A DNA stretch of 64,000 nt from Corythucha ciliata (taxonomy: Eukaryota; Arthropoda; Insecta; Hemiptera; Tingidae). Below are positions 22,701 to 34,771 of this stretch, piece by piece. The stretch is from positions 24,490,001-24,554,000 of the forward strand of contig CM075943.1 of NCBI GenBank assembly GCA_038030265.1, given 5' to 3'. The notes beneath the pieces are model-generated. The model was not told the DNA's origin. It ran no database searches and saw only the letters and a list, made by a program, of their open reading frames with translations. The number at the start of each line of letters is the position of its first letter. Positions within the stretch are counted from its first letter, which is position 1. The translations under genes and the position numbers were made by a program.

Positions 22701-24333
22701 ATCATGTACTGCTCAATAATACGGAATTATCAGATTGTTTCCTTTCTTTCTTCATTAAATTTAAGACGCTTTATTACTGATCCTCAGAAATCACAATCAC
22801 CCATGCACATAGCCGCGGAATTCGGATACTCCGAAGTTTGTAAAATTCTTCTGGCGGCCGGTGCAAGTACGGAGCAAAAAGAGTGGGTGAGTGGATATGG
22901 CAGAGGGGGTATCGAAAGCAAGGGAATTAATCGAGAATTGTTCCCTTAAACAGGAAGGAAGAACGCCGCTACATATTGCTGCTAGGGGCAGTTTCACCGC
23001 CATAGTAGATATGATAATCAGGACTGCCCGTCTTGAATATTCTGACCAACTGGTAGGTGCTTTTTAGCGTGATGGCCCCAAACTCATAATTCAAGGGAGA
23101 TTCCAAGAATTGCTCTCGTCTTTTTATAATTTACCATTCAATTTTGTTCAGAGTGCAAAGGACAAAGCCGAAAGTTCTACCAATAGCCACAGCCTTCGAC
23201 TACAAGAAGTAATACGTAAGCTCGCCTATCAACATTTAGGACCAGGCACTTGGAAAGACCTAGCGTCTCATTGGGATTTCACGGAGGATCAAATACAAGC
23301 CATCGAGCAACAGCACGAAGGTTTCATTTTTTGTACCCTTAGAGTAAATATACCTAGAGATATAATTGCGCTTTGCGCAGCAAAATAAGACCCTTTTCCC
23401 CGCACGGTCCATGTGAACTAGTCACATGACTTTAACAGACCTCATCATGTTGGCACCCTTCGCCTCATCATGTTCGCACCCTTCACCGAGGGTGAAACTC
23501 CATCCACTTCACCCCGCAATTGGTCTATCCGAACTAGTCACGTGACCTTTATGTTGGCTTCACAGTTTTTCCACCACGCAGCCTGAAGCAATCTCTATCT
23601 ATACAGGGTGTTCAAAAAATAGAGGGCAATATTTCGCCCAGTGATTCTGCACCTCAAAGGGGTTAAAACGACTCATTCACGGATTTTTGAACTTGAGGGC
23701 TGGTCATTACGTAAAATATATCGCTCTCTCACTTTTTCTCATAATTTCAATACAAATGACTTCAATATAAAAGACTAACCAACCCTTTTAATTATCGGTC
23801 GAACCTTGCCTCTCACAATTTGGAAATATATCAAGATGTATACGAATTCCTCAAATCTATCCTTGCAAGACTTTAAACCTTTTGTATAAAGCATTAAAGC
23901 ATTCCATTCATAATACCTTCAATCTCGACGTTATCATATGAATTCTTCCCACTCGGATATCCCCTGGCTGAATGGTTCACCACCAATGCCAATATAGAAG
24001 AAAAGACAAAAAAAATTCAATATAAATAAATGATTTATAATTACGTGTGTGTTCCAGGGCCACTAAGTTTCCGGGACCACAGTTACAGAATGCTAGCCAT
24101 TTGGGCGGAAGGGCTCGACTCGACCGAAAACCCAATGAAAGAACTGTGCGACGCTCTGATCGCCGTTGACCAGAAAAAGTTAGCAGGTCGGTGGTCACAG
24201 TGGTGAAGAGGGTAGGGGAACACCGTATTCATCCATTAATTTTTTCGTTTTCTATTCAGATTACGTTAGAAAGAAAATGAAGAGCCATAAAAAACCCCTG
24301 GAAGACAATTGCAATTCGTGCACGCTTTCCTGA
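13753..24333 (+). CDS. ANKDD1: Ankyrin repeat and death domain protein (ANKDD1-like)
   Basis: Thirteen exons: 13753-13852, 14616-14722, 15302-15400, 15656-15754, 15897-16100, 22015-22215, 22276-22374, 22607-22705, 22788-22886, 22954-23052, 23152-23320, 24058-24186, 24260-24333. All phases join and the product is 525 aa, close to the length of human ANKDD1A. Residues 1-33 are a Ser/Pro-rich lead and 34-402 are ankyrin repeats. Residues of about 415-505 form a death domain, with WKDLASHWDFTEDQIQAIEQ and a second half around YRMLAIWAEG, ENP, ALIAV. This order and the terminal motifs match ANKDD1A/B, a little-studied family expected to act as a cytosolic adaptor through death-domain contacts. Exons 3, 4, 7, 8, 9 and 10 are each exactly 99 bp in phase 0. 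Donor GTTTCA of exon 11 is weak but supported by the downstream frame. Intron 5 is 5.9 kb and full of transposons. Confidence 0.93.
17826..17913. repeat. 32-bp-arm hairpin
   Basis: AGAATATCCACGCGA with its continuation at 17826-17857 pairs with 17882-17913 with about three mismatches around a 24-base loop. It may be a small palindromic MITE core. Confidence 0.75.
18253..19480 (+). pseudogene. Broken DDE transposase (Tc1/IS630-like)
   Basis: The frames can be followed in order. An N-terminal segment MSERPKRRTLG leads to a helix-turn-helix-like stretch with GIPRSSVFRIVKE, then NIVFLDETYV (first catalytic Asp region), RLIVVHGGGEQGFV, VIVMNNASYH, and LPPYHPDLNPIELV followed by GAIKND. In this family the second acidic residue normally sits in VIVMDNA.YH; here it is Asn, so the catalytic triad is broken. 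There is an early stop after FSVFQ (about 18321), another near 18626, a frameshift near 18970, a TAG at about 19225, and a TGA at about 19406 where Trp is expected. A retained intron-like GTGAGC..TTTCAG lies at about 18900-18959. Not functional. Confidence 0.85.
20277..20413. repeat. Short TIR MITE
   Basis: AGGGCCCTCCACACACAG near 20278 is inverted as TGTGTGTGGGGG plus CTT near 20396-20411, and both arms continue inward with (T)CTTG/CAAGAC. It is about 135 bp and lies within the DDE element. The borders are slightly uncertain. Confidence 0.6.
20545..21060. repeat. Dispersed repeat, copy 1
   Basis: This roughly 510-bp block is repeated in the same orientation at about 39405-39900 with high identity over most of its length. 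Landmarks include GGAATCATACCAAGGATAAC, ATTTTAGTATTTGAGCACG and GATCCCCGAGTGATAAGAAG. It forms the right arm of the DDE element here. Confidence 0.85.
21190..21520. repeat. Hairpin MITE
   Basis: TGTGTGAGTAAGGACATTTTG followed by TCCAAAGTTAGCG and GGAGTAAACT (21191-21243) is inverted at about 21463-21520. The arms are roughly 55 bp and the loop about 220 bp. Confidence 0.75.
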
Positions 24334-25999
24334 AGGGTGAACGAACCCCCGTCCTATACCGGACTCTAATTCAAATATACTGTACATACGACCATTACTG
24401 TAGAAATAATAAGGATACATTCCTTTTCATCATTGGATGTAACGTACAATTAAGCACAAAGAACAAGCCGAAATATTTTTAAATCTTGCAATCGTCATAG
24501 AATATTTTTAAACCGAAATTGCACGCTGCAGTTTCAACACACGCCTGACCAATAATTATACAATTTCTGCTTTTCTAGACGGACGATTCGGCACGTTTTG
24601 TTGAAACGCACCGAAACGAAAAATTTTAGATTACTTTAAGCAAGTAGGGGAAGTAATTCAGAAAAAAAATGGAATAAGATGTATCTCTCTATTTTAAAAT
24701 TAACCAAAACTTACTAGTTAAGAGCTACTCTTAGGCCTGTTTCACACGATCAACAGTAATCAATACCACACCACACCACAGAACGAAGGACGTAAAAGTT
24801 GACGAGCGTTGAGTTGATCGTCTGAAAGGTGCATCTATTTGTGTACGCTAGCTGTGGTGTGGTGTGGTTTTGATTTCCGTTGATCGTATGAAACAGGCCT
24901 TATAGTGAAAGAGGCTGAAAAAAATTTATGCATAAATTTACATAAAAAAACGCTCAAGAATATTTCAGATAAAAAGGTTTTATATCTATATACTGAAGGT
25001 AACTTTAAGTTTGATATGGATAGAAGAATGGAAAGAAATCCATTTCTCATCGCGGTTATATTACGCTTATTACTGAAACAGACCAAGCTTTTAGAAAAGG
25101 AATCTAAATTATAAATTACCTCAATATAATTCTTGAGAAAATGTACGCTAAAGATGTAAGTAAAAGTCAAGTCAAAGTTTCAAATGAATTCAAATAATGA
25201 GATTGCACCCAATAAATCGGCGGTAGTTTTACTATTTCTACCCAGTAATCTCTCAGCGTCTCAAACATGGATCCACATCTGCATTATGCTGAAAGTTGCG
25301 CCTCCATCAGGATTAAAGAAAAATGGGGAAACTATGTTTCCTCGATAACTAATTATCTCAATTTCAAGGTGAATGATTTTCTATTATATCTCACTTGTTC
25401 AATATCTTGACATTAGTACATTATCTTTTGGAAGCCAAATGCTCAAAGTATCCATCGTAAATAATTATGTATAAGTATGAAAAATACGTGTTTCACGAAA
25501 AGTAAACATCTTCAACGCCATACCAACAATGTCTTATTGGAGAGAATCAAGCGTTACATACCCTAATAATGTGGCACTCAATGAGTTTGAGATAAAGTGT
25601 AATTAATCCATCACCATCTCCCTCCCCCCTGTAGCCATCACCACTTTCCGCTCAAAACACGATAATATTTCTTTAATTCAGAGGCCAGTTATCGTTTACT
25701 CATCCTGATTCTGATTTCATTTCAAACGGTACACGACGAGTCGTTAGCAGGCTTCTCTAATCGTATGAACGTGTTTTGAATTTAAACGAACCAACCCATA
25801 AAGCGTAAGGAATAAATGAAGATAAGCATGCAGCCAGCGACGCTCAGGCTGGGTAGGTATATTCATTAGTTTTGTTGTTGTCGTCTCAGTTTTCCTAATA
25901 CGTTATAGCGTGTCATATCAAACAGGGGATGCGGGTTGTCCTATAATATCATTCTAGCGAAGGGCAAAATGATTCCGCGGGAATTTCGGTTTACTAAAA
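24334..25999. other. Intergenic region between ANKDD1 and GH31
   Basis: It holds the 3' UTR of ANKDD1, the MITE at 24734-24899, and the presumed promoter region of the GH31 gene. No other supported coding sequence was seen. Confidence 0.6.
24734..24899. repeat. TTA-flanked MITE (PIF/Harbinger-like)
   Basis: The TIRs begin GGCCTGTTTCACACGATCAAC on the left and read as the near-complement GTTGATCGTATGAAACAGGCC on the right. The flanks are TTA on both sides (24731-24733 and 24900-24902), the target duplication typical of PIF/Harbinger. Length is 166 bp; no ORF. Confidence 0.85.
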
Positions 26000-28749
26000 A
26001 TGAGTAAAAAATCTATCCGTTCGCAAAAATGCGATTTGAAACGAAGTGGTGTTCAAGTGTATTATTTTCTTACTTTGCTATCTAAAACTAACAATTTTAA
26101 TCCGAGTCACATCGAAATCTTGAAACAATTTGTCATTATTATTGGTTTATCTCAAATTTTGACAATGGGAGATATTCAGCTTTAAATCAGTTTATGTGAA
26201 GATGAGTATAGGGTGTGCGTCGTGCTTGGGATTACCACACAAAAATGTCTATTTTGTCATTATGCCACTTCTTTCAACATTGCTACGTCTTTTTGAATTG
26301 CCCTTCTTACGTACAATAACAAGAGGATTTTTGGGTTACCAATGATTCATCGAATTTGAGCGATGAAATCAAACAAAGAATTATGGATGTTTTCATTTGT
26401 TTGGCCAAATAGCCATTGGAGGCCTTTTGCTAGCGGCTCTTCCATCAATCATCGACGCCTTGGCGATAGAAGCGTACGACGACCCAGATTATGTCTTACT
26501 TATCGCCAATGGAAATTTTGCTCAAGTCAAAATTATTAATAGAGCCAACTCAAGTGGCGACGGCAGCGAAAGATTGGGTAATTTCTCAGAACACTTTCCC
26601 ATTACACTAAACCAATTGTCGAGCTCAGTCACTGAAGAATCTGTGAAACAGACACAAGTAACGGAGACTTCAAGGTAACATTTGGGAAAAGCCTGGGAAC
26701 CCCAAGCGACTGCACGGTAGCTGGAATGCTTCTTTGCGCCGAATCACAGGATGGCACTACCAAAATGATAGTTAACAATCAAGTTAGCTTTGACAGTAAA
26801 GGTCAACACTTCAACGTTCGTATCACCGGCGGTCAATCAATTCAAGCCTGTTTCAACCATACGGGTCACAATTTATACGGAGGCTCCGTTCAGGATAATT
26901 ATCCGTCTCAAAACATCAAAATGGAGGATAATCCTTACGTGACTGGAATGGTAAGAAATGGAAGAACTCAATTGGGTCGATTTCAAACAAAAAAATGGAA
27001 AATTTACAGGGTACAACTGGCTCTGTCGCCGAGCGAATATGGTACACTTCAACCGGTCGAGCTATCAAAGTCGCCCGCGATGTCCCACTATTTGTGACTC
27101 AGAACGAACATAAATTATGTTTAACAGCCAAAAGTGAAACTCCTTATTCACCGGAAACAGAAGTTTTTCTAGAGTAACAACAAAGCTTCCTCTTCCCATT
27201 CCACCCACTTTTTTACACTCAAAATCATTTCTTTATTTCAGTTTTGAAATGTGCTTGGCATCTAACGTTAAAGAAGCTTGGCTTTGTTTCAACCCAAATA
27301 GTACAAAGCCCATTCCACCTGATTACATGATCCAGCGTCCGATTTGGTCCACATGGGTCATCTACAAAACTCTGGTTGACCAAGATAAAACATTGGAATT
27401 TGCACAAAACATTATAGATGGCGGATACAATTACAGCATCCTTGAAATCGATGACTTTTGGGAAACGTGCTACGGTAGCCAAGAATTTGATACGGACAAA
27501 TTTCCAGACGCCAAGCAAATGGTTTTGATCGTTTTTTTTTTTTAATCAATAATTCTTATTTTTCTCATGTATATCATACGTAGGTGGACGATTTACACGA
27601 CTTAGGCTTCAAAGTGACCCTTTGGCGTTATCCGTTCATCAACGTCGAATGCGATGCAGCCGTAAACGAATGGAAGGACCATTTGATGAAATACAAAAAC
27701 GGATCGCTCGGAATAACTCATTGGTGGAACGGATGGTCCCGACTAATCGATTTTACGAATCAAGGCACTTGCGATTTCTTCTACAATAAACTGCGCGCGT
27801 TCCAAGAGAGTTACGGGGTGGATGGCTTCAAATTTGACGCCGGCGAAGCGTCATACATACCCGCTCTCGACTCGGACCGTCAACTGACCGATCCTAACAT
27901 CTACACCACCCAATACATCAACACAGTCTCTAGATTTGGTACGCAAATTGGCGGCAATTTTTAATATTTTGAATATTCTCTCACTCTCTGTTTTAAAGGT
28001 ACGAACACCGAAGCTCGAGTAGGTATGGACAATTTCAAAACTCCCATGTTTCAAAGACTTCAGGACACGAACTCTGACTGGCTACTTAGCAACCATGGAT
28101 TACCGTCAGTCATTCCCAGTATGCTGGAACTAACAATTTTGGGTTACGGTGCCATCATGCCAGACATGATTGGTGGAAACGCCTACAAAGAGTCTGTGGA
28201 CGATGAAATGTTCATTCGGTGGGTGCAGTTGAACACATTCATGCCTGTTATGCAATTCTCTTCACCTCCGTGGGAACTAAGTTCTGATGTAAGGCAGTAT
28301 TTAGTTATAAATTACGGTTCGTTGTTAAATGTCTGGTGCTTTTGCAGGTTCAAGAGGTTACCAAGAAATGCATCGACCTACACGAACAATATTCCACTAC
28401 AATAATGGAGCTTTTCAATTCAACCGATCCAATTCCAGTCAACCCTCCAATATGGTGGATTGATCCAAATGATCAAGAAGCTCTCAAAGTTATGGATGGT
28501 ATACAAAAAATGCAAAGCATCCCAGTGACACTCTAAAATACAAAATGTGTTTTTTTTTGTGTAGAATACCTTCTCGGTGAAAAGATTCTCGTTGCTCCGG
28601 TAGTGGAGAAAGGAGCAGTAACACGAGACATATATTTCCCTAAGGGCACGTGGAAGAACGTTGAGACAGAAGAGCTTATAACCGGACCAAAGTGGGTTAG
28701 AGATTATCCTGCCGATCTTAAAACACTCCCTTATTTTGAATTGCAGTAG
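26000..28749 (+). CDS. GH31 family glycosidase, MYORG-like
   Basis: Exons: 26000-26048 (tentative), 26413-26577, 26652-26950, 27010-27173, 27242-27521, 27584-27938, 27999-28288, 28348-28498, 28565-28749; 645 aa. From the second exon on, every junction is in phase. The first exon is chosen because the second has no ATG; it supplies a basic start (MSKKSIRSQK) that joins a hydrophobic stretch GGLLLAALP, giving a type II signal anchor. The catalytic (beta/alpha)8 domain covers about residues 240-600. The nucleophile is Asp of DGFKFDAGE (about residue 404), and an Asp in DTNSDW (about 460-464) is the likely acid/base. ILGYGAIMPDMIGGNAY, MQFSSPPW and KILVAPVVEKGA are typical of the MYORG branch, which is ER/Golgi-located and has alpha-galactosidase activity in mammals. 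The protein looks intact; substrate here is inferred. Confidence 0.9.
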
Positions 28750-28753
28750 TTTT

Positions 28754-28778
28754 AATAAAAAAATAAAATAAAGGTGTG
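28754..28778 (+). terminator. Polyadenylation signals of the GH31 gene
   Basis: Overlapping AATAAA hexamers start 5 bases after the GH31 stop codon, in TTTTAATAAAAAAATAAAAT. This fits transcript cleavage before the next gene, whose coding sequence starts at 29018. Confidence 0.7.
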
Positions 28779-29017
28779 CGTCAAGATAGAAAGTTTGTGC
28801 AATCGCTTCAACCTATTTCTTGTTATTGCCGAAAAATTGGCAAGGAATCCCTGGATTTTTAGAGCAGGCAACGTTTCATTTTGCTTCTTAGTTCAACCCA
28901 AGAGTACAACCTACAACTCAATGTTTTTTTAGGGTTGTAAAATAACTTGAAGTAACGCAAATTCTGTGCCACTGAAGTATTGAAAAATGGTATTTTAAAG
29001 TCTGCGACGGTTCACAA

Positions 29018-32000
29018 ATGGCGCAAAGGAAATTAACAGGAATCGATGACAACGTCACTAAACAGTACAAGGAGAAGCTCAAAAGGTTTGAGGGTAAAGA
29101 CGTGACCCCTTCAAAGAAAGACAAAAAAATCAAAGAGAAACAAGATGAAGATCAACCCGATTGGATGCCTAAATTGAGAAAGGTTGCAAGACCTGCGAGG
29201 GAAGTGAGCAAAAAGCCATCACCCTCGCAAAGAACGTTCCAAGAGAAGATGAAAATTTTCGAGACTGGAGGTCGCGGAGTACATAAAGTTCGACGATCTG
29301 AGTCGACGAAAAAACGACCGAGTAGCGCTCGTAAGTCTGAAGTGAAACAACCGCGTGTACCATTGGAGAAGAGCGTCAGTCGAGAGCTACTACCTTTGGC
29401 GAAGAAATCCTCCTCAAGGCATTTATCGAAGTCACCACGGGCTGTGAGTGGCCGTCTTGAATCGAAATCGCCGGGCGTTACGTGGGCGCCGACAGGTCCC
29501 TCAAGCCCCAGGAGAACTCCTGAAGTTTCCAAGAAGAGAACATTGACGCCATATCCTTCGCCGAAGGAAAAGTCCAGAAGTTTGTCAAGACGTGAAGAAG
29601 ACGGGAAATCAGCGTCGAGAGCAATATCGAAAACAAAAGAAGCGTCTGCTCCAGAAGAAAGAAGGTCCAAAAGTGCCACACCAAAGTCTCCATCTCGGGG
29701 AGTCAAGTCACCAGGAGCTAGAGCCACTTCAAAAAGTAGAGAAAGATCAGCATCGAGAGGAAGGTCTCAATCTCGAGGAGTCAGCTTGCGCAAAGAATCA
29801 TCAAGTAGGGGAGAGTCACGAGGGCCTTCAATTGCCCAATCTCCCAGAGCTACGCGCTTTCCCTCTCGAGGCGTCAGTTCACTCAGAGAAACACCAAGTA
29901 GGGTATCAGAAGTGCAACAGAAGCGTTCGAAAACAAAGTCTCCCAGTGCAGTGCGTTCCGCTTCATCTCAGAGGGACAAATCACGAGCCACTAATCCACG
30001 GTCGCTCAGACAGCCAGCTACACCTATTTCTGAATCATCGATAAGCGATGAATCAATACGTTCGCGGGAGTTGTCACATACTCCGGACAGCGTAAAACAC
30101 TAATAGCGGTTTTGCGTTCAATTTGTGTTAATAGTGTTTCCCTCATAGGATTATCGGAGGAAAAGTTCTGCGCCCTTGCCGTTGATGTCGGAGGAGTACG
30201 TTTTTCACGAAATTGTTCGAAAGGGGCACATTGCGGAGGCTAGTGCCTTTTTGAGATCGAGCAAATTTGACGTCAATGCTCGAGGCCACGATGTAAGTAC
30301 TACATTTTTAGACTTCACAGGATACATAGAATAATCATCACCCCTTTTCCACAACAACGCAAAGGGAGAGACTGCGCTTCAAATAGCCGTCGAAAACGAA
30401 GACGAACCCATGACCGCTTTTCTCATCAGTCAACCAAACACTGAAGTAGACGATATTTTGCTCCACGCGGTTCAAGCCGGAAATGTGCCCATTGTGAAAC
30501 TTCTCTGCGAGCACATAGGCCCACCGGATGAAATGCAAAGCTATCCGTCGTCGTTCACCTTTCCACCTGATATGACACCGCTACAATTGGCAGCAACCCT
30601 CGACTCGTACGAAATAATCGATTATTTGATAAATGAAAGACATCACGAGCTAGAAGACCCACATTCCCCTGACTGTAATTGTTCAGAGTGCACGTAAGTT
30701 TACGTGTGCTGAATGATAAACGCGAATACTGTACGCGTGCAAATAATGTATTCGACAGCGAAGCACGTAAGGACCCTTTACAAATGGCGACTCGAAAGCT
30801 GCGTCAGCATAAAGCAGTAAGCACTCCCGCTTACTATATCCACATCACCAGGGATCCGATATATCACTCCTTCAAACTGTACAAATACTTGAAGAAGATG
30901 GGTCGGTTAGACATTGTTGTACGGCCATCCTACGTCGAAATTGCGAACGTTGTCAGGAAATTCCCGGTGGACCTCATCGGTGAGTTTCATTTTATTTCTT
31001 TCAATCAAAATCAAACGAAGTCGACTTTCAATAAGCCGAGTGCCGAACAAGCCGCGAAGTGAAATCAGTACTGTCTCAATTCGGAGGGTCCTCTAAATTC
31101 TGGGGGAAACTGACTAGATCTGAATGGCCTAGACTAATCATGGCAATGGATTATAAGCAGAAAGAATTTGTTGCACATTCCAACATTCAAGTGGTAAATT
31201 TCAAGGTTACTCCAACTATTTCCAAGACATATTATCACTTTGTAATTTCATTAGTTATTGGAAGATAAGTGGTCGGGAAATTTTTACGCCTGGCGAAAAG
31301 CAGGAAAGATACGGAAAACATTCAGCCCAGTTATAAGAATTTTCGTTCTTCCTTACATTTACTTCTTGCTCTTATTGAAACCCGAATCGAAGGAAGCGCG
31401 ACACTACGCTCTTCCGGTCAATAAAATGATCAGCTTTTTAGCCACCTATATCCTTTTTCTCGTTTTCGTTTTCTTCCAAGCGAATGAAACGAGAAAGCCG
31501 CGGAGGGATCGGATGTATTTCTTTAGTGAGTGCAAAAAGGGAGTAAAAAATTATAAATAACCAAATAAAAGCTATTTCAAGCAGGCGAAGAAAACTCTGT
31601 TTACATTTTCGTTTTCACTTACACCATTTCCATTGCTCGTCAGATTTTCGTTACCCACCCGAAAAGATTTTTTAGTCAAGGATGGAATGTGTAAGTAAAC
31701 TTCATGAAGCCACTCTCCTTAATTTTATTTTTTTTTTGTTTTTACGTAGCGTTCATCAGGTACGACGTTACAATGATATCTCTGTACTGGTTAACTCTCG
31801 CGTTTTGGATGAGCGCATTCACGCATTATCTGATGCTTCCCACGCAGCACATGAAGAACCTCGAGAGAAAGTATTGGAACGCTTTTGATCCGATGCTGGT
31901 AGCCGATGGGTTTTTCGTTGTAGCAAGCATTATGGCTTTTCTAAAGCTATTGTTTTATTTTCAACTCAACTTCTCCGTTGGTCCTATGCAGGTTCGACGT

Positions 32001-34501
32001 CATGGAAAAGGGGGAGAAATTAAAACAAAACAACTATTGTATCTCTTTACAGGTCGCTTTGAATGTAATGATCAAGGACTGCGCTAAATACAGTCTCTTC
32101 ATTACACTTATCATTTTTGCATTTACAGCAGGTGAGTAGAACCTAAATATTCGGAAGCACCCAAAGTCCCCTTAGTGCGGTGCAATTAGACCTAAACCCC
32201 AACATACGAAGTAAAAGTTTCCCTTCAACGCCAAATTGTTCCTCACAACCCACATATTGAGTGGTAAAAAGTTCCACTATTTGGGGCTATGGTTTGGGTG
32301 AAGCGTGAGTTTTTTTCCTCGCGCAGCCTCTTGTATAACCTTTCCCTCAACTCTGAGAAGTCTCTATCTGCTCCATAGAGATAATTCAGCTCGCATTACG
32401 CCACATTGAGCTAAAGCTCACTGAAAATTTACCTCGGTCGTCACTTTCCAAGAATGAACAGCCCCTGATTCTACGAAAACTGAAAGACAGAATGGACTCC
32501 AGCGTTAAATTCATTACGCTGTGACACTTCTGGGCCCATCATCATAGGGGACGCTGCTGAGCAAGACGAGCAAATAGAAGGCATTAAAAATTCATAAGGT
32601 TGCCACACAGATGAAGGTTAATGTCGACAAAGCGATGGTGGATTTGGCCAACTATCGTTCCAAGGATGGACTCTGGGGGAAGACATTTTTGTGGGAAAGT
32701 GCCTCGGCGGTCACGCCAAGTGTTTGGTGGCAAGGACTTTGTTCGACTTCAACTTTGTCTTCCGTTGCGCTTAGAATTTTATCAGCTGCGACAGAAAGAT
32801 CCTTTAGCACGTTTTCTTGAATGAACAGCAAAAAAAAAAAAAAAAAAAAACCGTTTAACGACTGATCAAGCCGGAAAACTGACCTATCTGTCCCACAATT
32901 GGAAAATTCAAAATCTTCGAAGAAGTAAAAACAGAAAGCAGTGACTCCTCAAACCTTCTTGGACGCTGGGATACCGAAAACAGGTTCGGCAGGCAAATTC
33001 ACACTTCATTTTTCAAAGGTCCAACGAAACTGATGCAACGGCATCTGAATCATCATCATCGTCATCAAACGAGGAAACCTCTGGCGATGAATTCCAATGG
33101 AAAAATTAATGGATATTTGGTGGCAAGGCTCGGCTTCGGCTTTGTCTCCCGTAACGGTTAGAATTTTAACCATTTTTGTGCAAACAGAGAGTTCGTATGA
33201 TTCTATGGGTGCAATAAATACCTATAGTCGTTTGTTTGTCATTCATTTGCTGAGTCTGTTGCAACATTCAGTGAAAAACGGATAAAAACCCAGGGAGGGA
33301 GTAATAAGTTAGTAAACTCTTATTTTGTTCCAGTATTTCTCAAATATTTCGAAATCTATGAGGTTTAGCGTGAAAATGATCATTTACAAACATAATCTTC
33401 ATCAAATTGCCCACAAAAATGATCCCCGAGATAATCTTACTTGAGTGAACGGTTCGAGAGTTACGGCGGGTGTAGTAGTAAACATTTTTCGTATTTTGAC
33501 GCTTTTTGACGAAAAAAGTGGCATAAGGATACTTTATTTGTTTGCACGATTGTCTTAGGTGAAATTAAATTGCAATTTCAGTGGACTGTAGAATGTTAAT
33601 AATATATGCCCTTCAAGGGACAACAAACTCCCCCTTCCAATTTAGAAACCCTAACCAATTTTTTCAGCTCTTGGCAAGTTTTACTCTTACTACGATGGCA
33701 TGAAATACATAGACCCTGATTCAGGAGAGGAGCTAGAACAAGAATCTGACTCATTCGTTAGCCTAAGGGCCGCGTTCAAAGTAAAACATTCACAATACTT
33801 TGAGATTCCGAGAACCCAACATTTTTAAATTCATTCAAGTGCCTCTTCTGGGGCATGTTCGGGATGTCGGATTTCTCGTCCGCGGATGTCATCGTGGAGA
33901 ACGTCCAAAACCCCGCCAATGAGACGGGCTCATTTTTGGTTGAGCACGACTTCACGGAATTCGTCGGCTACTTTTCATTTGGCGGTGAGCCCGTAGCTTT
34001 TCTTTTCCTCCCTTTAAAAAGCAAATAACGTAATTGCTGACTGACGTCAAATAAAATGAAAACAGCTTACACTATTCTGATGACGATTGTCGTAATAAAC
34101 ATGCTCATCGCAACCATGTCGGACACATTCGCCAAAGTACTCGGTGATTTAGACACAGAATGGATGGTGGGGCGAACAGAGGTATGAATAGACACCAAAT
34201 TTTAATACAATATGAGCACCAAAATTAGCTTAAAATATTCTTAGGTCTATTTATACTTCGTTTATCAGACGATACTACCACCGCCTCTCAATATACTGCC
34301 ACATAGATACCCGCCGAAGCATTTAACAAGAGCTGACGTATACTTTTACTGTAATTCGTCCATTTTGAATTTATTTCATCTACTGGAGCATTTTAGGACG
34401 AAGAGAAGCTGTTAAAAGGCGCCGAAGAGGCGGAAGAAAATTATGATGAAGTAGCTAAAAGACTAGTTGCGAGATATTTTGCGAAACTGGGCAAGACATG
34501 A
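29018..34501 (+). CDS. TRPC-like cation channel with Ser/Arg-rich N-terminus
   Basis: Exons: 29018-30091, 30149-30292, 30365-30693, 30759-30979, 31036-31193, 31255-31525, 31585-31690, 31760-31991, 32053-32131, 33668-33780, 33840-33984, 34066-34181, 34245-34337, 34397-34501; 1061 aa, all phases consistent. Residues 1-358 are basic, disordered and Ser/Arg/Lys-rich. Ankyrin repeats follow, then the TRPC zinc site HSPDCNCSEC (H506, C510, C512, C515). The linker AECRTSREVKSVL leads to a pre-S1 and six membrane helices. The pore helix region has FWGMFGMSDF (about 912-921). S6 is VVINMLIATMSD, the TRP box is EWMVGR (989-994; usually EWKFAR), and LPPPLNILP follows. TRPC channels pass Ca2+ and Na+ downstream of phospholipase C. 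The C-terminus is short (LGKT end). An ATG at 30185 would give a 691-aa channel without the extension; the exon 1 join is the least certain step. The TRPC core is secure. Confidence 0.88.
32132..33667. other. TRPC gene intron 9
   Basis: At about 1.5 kb this is the longest intron of the channel gene. It contains a diverged duplicated block (about 32733-32790 and 33117-33175, sharing GGTGGCAAGG, CTTTGTCT and GTTAGAATTTTA), a poly-A run at about 32829-32850, and no supported exon. Confidence 0.6.
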
Positions 34502-34771
34502 GGGCTGTTAGTTACAGTTCATAACCGTTTAGATGTCTTAAATGTATAATGAAAGAAGTAAAATGAAACTACGAAAACGTAGTCATTCTTGAACACGGAG
34601 GGGGGTCGAAATAAATTTTAAGGCCAATTCATGAGCAAGGGGGGGGGGTGTTCAATTTTATCACACTGAAACACCGCCGCCTATACATAAGCGAAAAAAC
34701 GTTTTGAGTGGGCAGAATATCTGTCGATTATCACTAGAAGCGTAAAATACATATTTATATTTTTAAACGGC

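Noticed and set aside
29152..29727. 191-codon minus-strand frame
   Set aside because: It mirrors the Ser/Arg codon bias of the TRPC N-terminal exon on the opposite strand.
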